The position numbers and the translations under genes were made by a program. From assembly GCF_036173125.1 (NCBI RefSeq), contig NZ_CP108054.1, forward strand, positions 7,097,001 through 7,161,000: a stretch of 64,000 nucleotides of DNA, read 5' to 3'. This DNA is from Streptomyces sp. NBC_00286 (GTDB lineage Bacteria; Actinomycetota; Actinomycetes; Streptomycetales; Streptomycetaceae). The notes beneath the pieces are model-generated. The model was not told the origin of the DNA, searched no databases, and saw only the letters and a list, made by a program, of their open reading frames with translations. Numbering within the stretch: position 1 is the first letter of the stretch; every line of letters begins with the position of its first letter. Below, piece by piece: positions 43,584-51,385 of this stretch.

Positions 43584-46022
43584 TCAGGTGATGGGGAGGG
43601 CTTGTTCGGCCCAGATCGTCTTGCCGTTGTGCGTCTGGCGGGTGCCCCAGCCCTGGGTGAGCTGGGCGACGAGTAGCAGGCCGCGGCCGCCTTCGTCGAA
43701 GGTGCGGGCGCGGCGCAGGTGGGGGGCGGTGTTGCTGGCGTCGGAGACCTCGCAGATGAGGTTGCGGTCGCGGATGAGCCGGAGCTGGATGGGGGCGCCG
43801 CCGTAGCGGATGGCGTTGGTGACGAGTTCGCTGACGACCAGTTCGGTGACGAAGGCGGCCTCGTCCAGGCCCCAGGTGGCCAGCTGCCGGCAGGTGTTCT
43901 TACGGGTCTCGGCGACCGCTGAGGGATCGGGCGGCACGTCCCAGGTGGCGACATGGGCCGCGTCCAGGGCGCGGGTGCGGGCTATCAGCAGCGCCACGTC
44001 GTCGGCGGGGCGGTCCGGGAGAAGCATCTGGAGCACGGTGTCGCAGGTGCTCTCCAAGGACGAAGCCGGCCGGGCCAGCACCTCGCGCAGCGCGTCGAGG
44101 CCTTCGTCGATGTCGCGGCCACGGTCCTCGATGAGACCGTCGGTGTACAGCGCGAGGAGGCTGCCTTCGGGCAGTTCGATCTCGGTGACTTCAAAGGGCA
44201 GGCCGCCCAGCCCCAGCGGTGGGCCCGCGGGGACGTCGGGGAATTCCACGGCGCCGTCCGGGGTCGCCACCGCGGGTACGAGGTGACCCGCGCGAGCCAG
44301 GGTGCAGCGCCGGGAGACCGGGTCGTAGACGGCGTACAGGCAGGTCGCGCCGATGTCGCCGGTGGTGCCGGCTGCGCTTTCGGCCTCAGCGGACAGGTGG
44401 ATGACCAGGTCGTCCAGGTGGGTCAGCAGCTCGTCGGGCGGGAGGTCGACATCGGCCAGGGTGCGCACGGCGGTGCGCAGCCGCCCCATGGTGGCGGAGG
44501 CCTGGATGCCGTGGCCGACGACATCGCCGACGACGAGGGCGACCCGGGCGCCGGACAGCGGGATGACGTCGAACCAGTCGCCGCCGACGCCGGCCTGCGT
44601 GCTGGCGGGCAGGTAGCGGGAGGCGACGTCGACGGCGGACTGCGGGGGCAGCCGCTGCGGCAGGAGACTGCTCTGCAGGGTGAGGGAGGTACGGCGCTCG
44701 CGGGTGTAGCGGCGGGCGTTGTCGATGCAGACTGCGGCCCTGGCGGTGATCTCCTCGCCCAGGAGCAGGTCGTCCCGCTCGAAGGGTTCCGGGCGCCGGT
44801 GGCGGGAGAAGGTGGCCACGCCGAGAGTGATGCCGCGGGCGCGCATCGGCACGGCCAGCACCGAGTGGAAGCCGTAGCGCCGCACCCGGTCGGCCCGGGC
44901 TGGGACCTGGCTCGCCCACTTGTCTATCGCACGTTCGGTAACCTTGCGGATCAGCGGCCGGCCTGTGGTCAGGCACTCGGCCGCAGGCGACTCGTCCGGG
45001 TAGGCGGCGACCGCTCCGTACTCGACCACTGCCTCGGGGCGGCCCTCCAGGACCGACTGGGTGGCGACACGCCGCAGCATTACAGGGCTGGGCGGCGCCC
45101 CGGCAGGCGGGTCGTCTCCGCCTTCGATGGCGGGGAGCAGGTCAACGGTGACGAAGTCCGCGAGCCGGGGGATGGCCACGTCGGCGAGTTCCTGCGCGGT
45201 ACGGGCGAGGTCCAGAGTGCTGCCGATGCGGACGCTGGCGTCGTTGAGCAGGGCCAGACGTCCCCGGGCCAGGTGCTCCTCGGTCATGTCGTGTGCGGAG
45301 AGGAGCACTCCTCGTACCGTTCCCCCCGCGTCCCGCACAGGGGTGAGTGAAGTCGTCCAGATGCTCTCGCGCTCGTGGCCCGTCAGGTGCAGGATCTGCT
45401 GCAGATGCTGCTGTTCGCCGGTCTCCAGCGCCCGCCGCATGCACTGTTCCGTCCGGTCGCCCTCCGGGTCGGCCACGATCTCTGACACGCGCAGCCCTTG
45501 CATTGCCTCTTCGGGCAGGCCGATCACACGTTCCATGTCCGCGTTCGCGCGCCGCAGCCGCAGGCCTGTGTCGTAGAGCGCCGTAGTGGACGGGGACTGG
45601 GTGAACGCCCACATCACCAGTGCGTCGTCCTGGAGAGGCGACGACGGCCGGGCCAGCGGGGAGACCAGGAGCCACTCGCCGCCCCCGTTGTCCTCGCAGT
45701 CGGGCTCCCGGCGGTGGGCCAGCAGGTTCACCGCGAGGCGGTGGCCGTCCCGGTGCAGGAGAGTCGCCGTCCCGTTCCACCTCGGCAGCGTTTGCAGGGA
45801 GCGCAGCGTCTCGGAGGGCGGCTCCCCGGCGAGCAGCGGCGCCGCGGGTCGGCCGATGACCTCCGCGGTCCGGTATCCGAGCAGTCGCCGTGCTCCCTCG
45901 CTCCACCCGGTCACGATGCCGTCCGGATCCACGGTGGCTCTGGCCGTGTCCGACTCGTCGATGAGGTCGTCCGGCCGGCACGCCGCCCGGTCGTCGTCGG
46001 CGGTTTCAGAACCCGTCATCAC
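43584..46022 (-). CDS. PAS-GAF-PP2C (SpoIIE) phosphatase with C-terminal HATPase domain
   Basis: 812-residue signalling protein. Two PAS-like regions (about 25-120 and 130-245) are followed by a GAF domain (about 260-440), a PP2C/SpoIIE phosphatase (GVGGDWFDVIPLSG, VVGDVVGHGIQASATMGRLR, LALYTDGLIE) and an RsbW-type kinase domain. That kinase domain has ELVVSELVTNAIRYGGAP and the terminal GWGTRQTHNGKTIWAEQ. By family it should regulate anti-sigma antagonists by dephosphorylation and phosphorylation in response to small molecules or redox. No membrane segment. ATG 46022 or the next codon is the start. It is divergent from the aldehyde dehydrogenase gene and stands alone. Confidence 0.93.
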   Translation of the reverse strand: MMTGSETADDDRAACRPDDLIDESDTARATVDPDGIVTGWSEGARRLLGYRTAEVIGRPAAPLLAGEPPSETLRSLQTLPRWNGTATLLHRDGHRLAVNLLAHRREPDCEDNGGGEWLLVSPLARPSSPLQDDALVMWAFTQSPSTTALYDTGLRLRRANADMERVIGLPEEAMQGLRVSEIVADPEGDRTEQCMRRALETGEQQHLQQILHLTGHERESIWTTSLTPVRDAGGTVRGVLLSAHDMTEEHLARGRLALLNDASVRIGSTLDLARTAQELADVAIPRLADFVTVDLLPAIEGGDDPPAGAPPSPVMLRRVATQSVLEGRPEAVVEYGAVAAYPDESPAAECLTTGRPLIRKVTERAIDKWASQVPARADRVRRYGFHSVLAVPMRARGITLGVATFSRHRRPEPFERDDLLLGEEITARAAVCIDNARRYTRERRTSLTLQSSLLPQRLPPQSAVDVASRYLPASTQAGVGGDWFDVIPLSGARVALVVGDVVGHGIQASATMGRLRTAVRTLADVDLPPDELLTHLDDLVIHLSAEAESAAGTTGDIGATCLYAVYDPVSRRCTLARAGHLVPAVATPDGAVEFPDVPAGPPLGLGGLPFEVTEIELPEGSLLALYTDGLIEDRGRDIDEGLDALREVLARPASSLESTCDTVLQMLLPDRPADDVALLIARTRALDAAHVATWDVPPDPSAVAETRKNTCRQLATWGLDEAAFVTELVVSELVTNAIRYGGAPIQLRLIRDRNLICEVSDASNTAPHLRRARTFDEGGRGLLLVAQLTQGWGTRQTHNGKTIWAEQALPIT

Positions 46023-46091
46023 GTTCGTCCGCCCTCACCTTGGTCTTTCCACCGTGCGTCCCGGCCCGGCCAGGAGCAACCGGGGGAGTGG

Positions 46092-46120
46092 TTGGACATG
46101 TAGGTTTTATAAAGGTATAT
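46092..46120 (+). promoter_or_regulatory. Sigma-70-like promoter in an AT-rich island
   Basis: TTGGAC (46092-46097) is followed by TATAAA at 46108 and GTATAT at 46115-46120, giving a -35/-10 pair with 17-bp spacing. The surrounding 45 bp (46100-46145) is far more AT-rich than the rest of the window. It lies between the divergent phosphatase and aldehyde dehydrogenase genes and points to the latter. Confidence 0.5.
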
Positions 46121-46164
46121 GAGTAAAAAAGGGTATCAATGTATCGATGGCGGAGGGCCGTGTC

Positions 46165-47628
46165 ATGACTGCCACCGACGAGGGGACGTGGCCGGACGCG
46201 GCCGAATGGACCGGGAAGATCTACAGCGGGGGCTGGCGGCAGTCCGGGGGCGGGACCCAGCCGGTGAACGAACCCGCCACGGGAGAGCGGCTGGCGGCGG
46301 TGGGTGTGGCGGCGCCCGCGGATGTCGCCCGGGCCGGGGCCCTGGCCGCCCGGGCTCAGAGGGCCTGGGCCGAGGTGGCACCCCAGGGGCGCGCCGAGGT
46401 CCTGCTTCGTGCCGCCCGGGTACTGCGCGACAACAGCGGGGCGATCCGCGAGTGGATCGTTAGGGAGTCCGGAGGCGTCCCGGCGAAGGGCGACTACGAG
46501 ATCGCGGCCGGACTCAGCCAGCTGGCGCAGGCCGCCGGGCTCGCCTCGCTGCCTCGCGGCGAGATCCTGAGCCCGCCGACACCCGGCCAGGCCAGTTACG
46601 CATGGCGGGTACCGCTGGGTGTGGTCGGCGTCATCAACCCCTGGAACGCCCCCCTGCTGTTCGCCATGCGGGCCCTCGCGCCCGCCCTTGTGTTGGGCAA
46701 CGCCGTCCTGCTCAAACCCGATCCCCACACACCGGTGTCCGGCGGCGTCGTCGTGGCGCGGCTGTTCGAGGATGCCGGACTGCCCGAAGGACTGCTCCAC
46801 GTCCTGCCCGGAGGCACCGGCACAGGTGAGGCGGTCGTGGCTGATCCCCACGTCGCCATGGTCGCGTTCACCGGCTCCACCGAGGCAGGACGGGCGGTCG
46901 CCCGCGCCGCGGGCGACGGGCTCAAGCAGGTGGCTCTGGAACTGGGCGGCAAGAACTCGATCGTCGTGCTCGACGACGCGGACGTCGACGCCGCCGCGGC
47001 AGCCGGGGCGATGAGTTCCTTCGGCTATCAGGGGCAGGCTTGCGTCGCCGCCGGACGCCATCTGGTGCACGCCGACCTCGTGGAGCCGTACACCGAGGCA
47101 CTGATCGGGCAGGCCAAGGCGCTGCGGGTCGGCGACCCCCGAGAGAAGGGTGTGGCCCTCGGTCCCGTGATCAGCGAGCGCCAGGCCGCGAGGATCGAAC
47201 GCATCGTGGACGAGAGCGTGGCCGCCGGGGCACGGGTGCTGGCCGGCGGACGCCGCGACGGGCTGTTCTACCCGCCCACCGTCCTGGACCACGTCGAGCG
47301 GACCATGCCCGCCTTCACCGAGGAGATCTTCGGGCCCGTCGCCCCCGTCGTCGCGTTCCGTACCGACACGGAGGCCGTCGAGATCGCCAACGACACCGAA
47401 TACGGCCTGACGGCGGCTGTGCACTCCCGTTCGGTGGCGCGGGCGGCGGCCATCGCCGAGCAGCTGCGCACCGGCATGGTGCACCTCAACGACGTCTCCG
47501 CCAAGGACGCCGCGAGCGCCCCCTTCGGCGGAATGGGAGCATCGGGCAACGGCTCCCGCATCGGCGGCACCGCCAACCTGGAGCAGTTCACCCAGTGGCG
47601 CTGGATGACGGTGACCGAGGCGGTCTGA
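46165..47628 (+). CDS. Aldehyde dehydrogenase (NAD(P)+), benzaldehyde-dehydrogenase-like
   Basis: 487 residues, oxidising an aldehyde to the acid. It has VVGVINPWNAPLLFAMRALA for cofactor and substrate binding, AMVAFTGSTEAGRAVARAAG, the general-base Glu in LELGGKNSIVV, and the catalytic Cys in GYQGQACVAAGR. EEIFGPVAPVVAFRTD and a C-terminal NGSRIGGTANLEQFTQW support the aromatic-aldehyde subgroup. ATG 46165 is chosen for GGAGGG 7 bp upstream; an in-frame ATG lies at 46147. It is transcribed away from the phosphatase gene from an AT-rich promoter. Confidence 0.93.
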   Translation: MTATDEGTWPDAAEWTGKIYSGGWRQSGGGTQPVNEPATGERLAAVGVAAPADVARAGALAARAQRAWAEVAPQGRAEVLLRAARVLRDNSGAIREWIVRESGGVPAKGDYEIAAGLSQLAQAAGLASLPRGEILSPPTPGQASYAWRVPLGVVGVINPWNAPLLFAMRALAPALVLGNAVLLKPDPHTPVSGGVVVARLFEDAGLPEGLLHVLPGGTGTGEAVVADPHVAMVAFTGSTEAGRAVARAAGDGLKQVALELGGKNSIVVLDDADVDAAAAAGAMSSFGYQGQACVAAGRHLVHADLVEPYTEALIGQAKALRVGDPREKGVALGPVISERQAARIERIVDESVAAGARVLAGGRRDGLFYPPTVLDHVERTMPAFTEEIFGPVAPVVAFRTDTEAVEIANDTEYGLTAAVHSRSVARAAAIAEQLRTGMVHLNDVSAKDAASAPFGGMGASGNGSRIGGTANLEQFTQWRWMTVTEAV

Positions 47629-47679
47629 TGCCTACGGTGCCGACCGCGTCCGCGCTGCAGACGCCTGAGCCCTGCGTTT

Positions 47680-47814
47680 TCAGTGCCGTCCGTTAACTGC
47701 CTCAACAGTGGCGTCAACCTGTGCTCGACCCACCCGATAGTCGAGATACGCCCAGATCAGAGCGCCCGGGGCACCGATCCCGACGGCTATGACAGCCGCG
47801 ATTCCCTCATCCAT
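47680..47814 (-). CDS. Possible 44-residue single-span membrane peptide
   Basis: Reads MDEGIAAVIAVGIGAPGALI then WAYLDYRVGRAQVDATVEAV NGRH in the minus direction from ATG 47814. One hydrophobic helix (residues 4-24) is followed by a charged tail. The ribosome binding site is poor. It lies in the same place, just before a left arm, as other small minus-strand frames in the array. Function unknown; it could also be a fragment. Confidence 0.35.
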   Translation of the reverse strand: MDEGIAAVIAVGIGAPGALIWAYLDYRVGRAQVDATVEAVNGRH

Positions 47815-47949
47815 GTGCGGATTCAGGCAGCACAGGCACTGTCTTGCGGGAGGTGGGCCATGTCGAAGGGGCGGCCGCGGACCAGGCTGGCGAGTTGAGA
47901 TTCCGGCCTGCGAGACCCGGCCGCGAAACTCTGCCCGCGGGGGAGGGGC

Positions 47950-48184
47950 TCTGCGCGTTGGAACGGAAATCCGCTGCGCGGGTTCGATTCTCGTCCTTGA
48001 GCCGGCGTGATCGTCCTCTGTACCTTCAGTCCGATCCTGCCGGGCCTCATTGAGGCCGAGTTGGGGCCACAAGGACAGGAACAGACTGACAAGGACTGAG
48101 GAGCACCTGCATGGATAACCCCATCTGACCTGCGAAAACGTCATGAATGAGCGTTGATCGGCAAGGGCCGCCAAGATCCTCAAA
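47950..48184. repeat. Left arm of att copy 6
   Basis: Shares GCGCGTTGGAACGGAAATCC with the other left arms. The arm pair is TGAGGCCG at 48051 and TGGGGCCA at 48062, 134 and 123 bp before the core. CTGACCTGC lies at 48125 (60 bp before). The pair type matches the right arm of copy 4 better than its own neighbours. Confidence 0.75.
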
Positions 48185-48230
48185 GGACTCATAATCCGTC
48201 GGCCGTGGGTTCGAGTCCCACCCGCCCCAC
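48185..48230 (+). repeat. att core copy 6
   Basis: 46 of the 47 core bases are present, lacking only the final C. Arms are present on both sides. Confidence 0.9.
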
Positions 48231-48872
48231 TGTGCAGGTCTGTGACCTGCGGAAACATCTCAGCGGGCGTGCGGATTCAGGACTTTGGGTGGACGGACTG
48301 AATCCGCTGCTCGTGAGTTCAATGGTGTTGCCATCGGCGTTGGTTCGAACTTCTCTGACCTGCGCAGACGTGTTAGCCCACCGCCGAGGCAAGCCGCCGC
48401 AAGTGGCCTGTGCGAGCGGTTGGACGCTGAATTCGGGACGCTGGCAGGACGCAGGTAATCGGAAGTGGCTGCCTGGGAACCTGCGCCTACGCTGCTCTGG
48501 CCGTGGGCGGCGGGTCGGTGCGGTGTGGTGGTGGGCCACCGGGATACTGGGCGACTTGTGGATTACTGGGCTGCCGCCGCCGCCCGGCTGAGAGAGCGGT
48601 TCGTGAGTGAGTGGTTCTGGTGTCGCATCCTCACCGAGATCGACACCGGCGGCTTCGCCAGGACGCAGTAACCGACCAAGGCCCGCGACCAGCCTGGGAT
48701 GGATCATGCTCCGCCGACGTCTGGCCCGCGACTATGAGCCCCTCCCCGCCAGCTCAGAAGCCATGATCCACATCGCCTCGATCGACAACCTCGCCAAGCG
48801 CACAACGGACGAGAACAGCCGCCCGCCCCATAACCGGTCGCGGTCTTGGGGACGCTGTCCTCAGCGCCGGGG
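48231..48872. repeat. Right arm of att copy 6 and unassigned sequence
   Basis: GTGACCTGC lies at 48242, CTGACCTGC at about 48355, and the CGGGACG/CAGGACG pair at 48434 and 48445. The match to 43303-43545 ends near 48470. The remaining 400 bp has a plus-strand open frame (RDTGRLVDYWAAAAARLRER) of unclear status and nothing else I can name. Confidence 0.6.
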
Positions 48873-49727
48873 TCAGCGGGCGAGGACGCGGTTCAGCCAG
48901 GCCAGCAGGTCGCTGACGATCTCCTGCTTGTTGGTCTCGTGGAACAGTTCGTGGCGGGCTTCGGGATAACTGAGATAGGTGACGTCGATGAGGCCGGCCT
49001 CGCCGTAGCGTTCGACAAGCAGGTTGCTGAGTGAGAGTTCGGCGTTCAGCGGGTCGTGATCCCCAACCAGGATGCAGACGGGTAGATCCGCCGGGATGCC
49101 CCTGGGCTGGGCAAGTGACGCCGAGGCGATGGTGATGTCGGCCATGCCCTGGGCGTCGAGGCTGAAGCCGCACATGCGGTCGGCGAGGTAGGCGTCGACG
49201 GCCGGTTCGTCCCGGCTGAGCCAGTCGAACGGAGTGCGGATGGGCTGGAACGCCTGGTTGAGCGCGAGCAACGGGTCTCCTCCCTCCGCGGCCTCCTGCG
49301 CCTGCGCCGCGAGCATGACGTCGACCGCGGTAGTACCGGCGAGGGCGAGTGCGTCGATCAGGTGGGCGTGGTCCAGGACGTACTGCTGCGAGGCGAAGGA
49401 ACCGAGACTGTGTCCGAGCAGCACCAGGGGCAGGCCGGGGTGCTGCTCGCGGATGGTCTCCGAGAGGGTGACCATGTCACCGACGAGTCGGTTCCAGCCG
49501 TCCTCCCCGAGATGACCGGGCTCGGCGTGCCTGCTCAGCCCGTGTCCGCGGTGATCGTTGGCATAGACGGCGTAGCCCTGAGCGGTCAGTGCTGCCGCGA
49601 GTGGGGCGTAACGGCCGGCGTGCTCTCCCATGCCGTGGGCGATCTGGACGACGGCTCGCGGTGGGGTGTCCGGATTCCATTCGTGCACGTGGATCTGGAC
49701 GCCGTCTTTGCTGTCGAAGGTGAACAT
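48873..49727 (-). CDS. Alpha/beta hydrolase, monoacylglycerol lipase-like
   Basis: 284 residues. It has VVQIAHGMGEHAGRYAPLAA (the HGMGEH loop typical of S33/monoacylglycerol lipases), YANDHRGHGLS, the nucleophile elbow LVLLGHSLGSFASQQY and a C-terminal EARHELFHETNKQEI with the catalytic His. No signal peptide, so a cytoplasmic or membrane-peripheral lipase or esterase is likely. It stands alone, 132 bp downstream of the LivF gene in the same direction, and could be co-transcribed with it. Confidence 0.9.
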   Translation of the reverse strand: MFTFDSKDGVQIHVHEWNPDTPPRAVVQIAHGMGEHAGRYAPLAAALTAQGYAVYANDHRGHGLSRHAEPGHLGEDGWNRLVGDMVTLSETIREQHPGLPLVLLGHSLGSFASQQYVLDHAHLIDALALAGTTAVDVMLAAQAQEAAEGGDPLLALNQAFQPIRTPFDWLSRDEPAVDAYLADRMCGFSLDAQGMADITIASASLAQPRGIPADLPVCILVGDHDPLNAELSLSNLLVERYGEAGLIDVTYLSYPEARHELFHETNKQEIVSDLLAWLNRVLAR

Positions 49728-49859
49728 CGGACTCCTTGTCTTGCGTTTGGGTACGCGGGCAGCCCTGAGCGTCCGGCCGAGGTGCAGGGGGTGGGCCGGC
49801 CCGAGCGGTTCAGGCTCACGGTGGTTGTGGTGTACGGCGGTTGTGGCCGCCCGGCCGGG

Positions 49860-50573
49860 TCAGGCGTGTTGTTCGCCGAGGTAGCCGGCGATGATCCGGG
49901 ACTGGTCGGCCCTCAGTTCCTGGGCCGTGGCGTGCGCGGTGATTTCGCCGTGGGACAGGACGTAGCCGCGGTCGGCCATGTCGAGGGCGAGGCCGACGTG
50001 CTGTTCGACGAGCAGCACCCCGCAGCCGGTGTCGTCGGCATAGCGCCTGACTATGGGCAGCAACTCCTCGACGATGATGGGTGCCAGGCCGAGGCTGAGT
50101 TCGTCGAGCAGGAGCAGCTTGGGGCCGCGGGCCAGGGCTCGTCCCATGGCGAGCATCTGCTGCTCGCCGCCGGAGAGCAGGCCTGCCTTGCGGTCCTGGA
50201 GGCGGGCCAGGGCGGGGAAGTAACGTTGGGCGGCCGCCTGGTCCAGGCGCTCGCCCCGGTGACCGAGGCGCAGGTGTTCCGCCACCGTGAGGCCGGAGAA
50301 GATGCCTCGTCCTTCCGGAACGTGGGCGATGCCGAGGCGGGCGCGGGTCGCTGCCGGGATCCTGCCGAGGTCCGTTCCGTTGAAAGTGATCGTGCCGGCG
50401 AGGGGGCGCAGCAGCGCGGAGACGGCCTTGAGCGTGGTGGTCTTCCCCGCTCCGTTGGCCCCGAGGAGGGCGACGACCTCTCCCGCGCCCACTTGGAGGT
50501 CGATGCCGCGGATGACGGGGGCTCCGTCGTATCCGGCAGTGAGTCCGGCCACCTTCAGGACTGGGGTACTCAT
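49860..50573 (-). CDS. livF: Branched-chain amino acid-type ABC transporter ATPase (LivF)
   Basis: 237 residues. Walker A is GANGAGKTT, the signature [10 protein letters not shown] and Walker [14 protein letters not shown] with the LivF-type Leu-Ser after the catalytic Glu. It hydrolyses ATP for the fused permease together with LivG. Its ATG overlaps the LivG stop (ATGA, 50570-50573). The whole transporter set (binding protein, permease, LivG, LivF) is in one direction, with the binding protein gene first. Confidence 0.95.
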   Translation of the reverse strand: MSTPVLKVAGLTAGYDGAPVIRGIDLQVGAGEVVALLGANGAGKTTTLKAVSALLRPLAGTITFNGTDLGRIPAATRARLGIAHVPEGRGIFSGLTVAEHLRLGHRGERLDQAAAQRYFPALARLQDRKAGLLSGGEQQMLAMGRALARGPKLLLLDELSLGLAPIIVEELLPIVRRYADDTGCGVLLVEQHVGLALDMADRGYVLSHGEITAHATAQELRADQSRIIAGYLGEQHA

Positions 50574-51385
50574 GGTGTCTCCGGTGTGGTGGTGAGGGCC
50601 TTGGCGGAGCCACCGGTCGAAGTGCCGGACGCGGTGGCAGGCTCGACGGTGGATGCCCCGAGGTAGGCGGCGACGACGGCGGGGTCGGTTCGGACCTGTG
50701 CCGGCGTCCCGGCGGCGATCACCTTGCCGAACTCCAGGACGACGACGTGGTCGCAGATGCCCATCACGAGGCTCATGTCGTGGTCGATGAGGAGCAGCGC
50801 GGTGCCGGCGTCGGCGACCGTGCGCAGTCTGCGTCCGAGTTCGGCGCTCTCAGTCGTGTCCAGGCCGGCCGCGGGTTCGTCGAGACAGATGATGCGGGGC
50901 CGGGCTGCCAAGGCCCGTGCCACCCCGACGAGTTTGCGTCTGCCCTGCGACAGTTCGTGTGCCGAGGCGTCGGCCAGGTCCTCGAGTCCCAGGGCCGCAA
51001 GGGCCTGAGGGACAGCGGGGTTCGGGGACGGGCGGCGGCCGAAGGTCTCGCCGAGTGCGGTCCACCACGTCGAAGGGTCCGCCGTGACCTGGAGGTTCTC
51101 CGCGACCGTGAGGTCTTCGAAGAGTTCGCTGCTCTGGAAGGTACGGGCGAGTCCTCGGCGGGCTCGTATATGGGGCGGCCGTCCGGTCAGGTCCTTGCCG
51201 TCCAGTTCCACCCTTCCTCGGGCGGCGACGAGGCCGGTGACCGCGTCCACGAAGGTGGTCTTGCCGGCCCCGTTGGGGCCGATGAGCCCCACGAGTTGGC
51301 CCTCGCCGACCTCCAGGGAGACATCGCTGAGTGCGTGGACGCCGCCGTAGCTGACGCCCAACTGCTGGACAGAGAGCACGTTCAC
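50570..51385 (-). CDS. livG: Branched-chain amino acid-type ABC transporter ATPase (LivG)
   Basis: 271 residues from GTG 51385 ([15 protein letters not shown]). Walker A is GPNGAGKTT, the signature is [17 protein letters not shown] and Walker B is [36 protein letters not shown] is a LivG hallmark. The GTG overlaps the permease stop (GTGA). About 25 low-complexity residues extend the C-terminus beyond typical LivG length. It should work as a heterodimer with LivF. Confidence 0.95.
   Translation of the reverse strand: MNVLSVQQLGVSYGGVHALSDVSLEVGEGQLVGLIGPNGAGKTTFVDAVTGLVAARGRVELDGKDLTGRPPHIRARRGLARTFQSSELFEDLTVAENLQVTADPSTWWTALGETFGRRPSPNPAVPQALAALGLEDLADASAHELSQGRRKLVGVARALAARPRIICLDEPAAGLDTTESAELGRRLRTVADAGTALLLIDHDMSLVMGICDHVVVLEFGKVIAAGTPAQVRTDPAVVAAYLGASTVEPATASGTSTGGSAKALTTTPETP

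Noticed and set aside
11074..48184. Conjugative actinomycete element (AICE) with Tra/Rep genes
   Set aside because: No FtsK/SpoIIIE-like transfer protein, Rep or integrase was recognised; only the attachment-site architecture remains.
25591..48230. Five additional tRNA genes at att copies 2-6
   Set aside because: Each copy has only the anticodon stem to 3' end. The acceptor 5' strand and D-arm are missing, so no cloverleaf can form.
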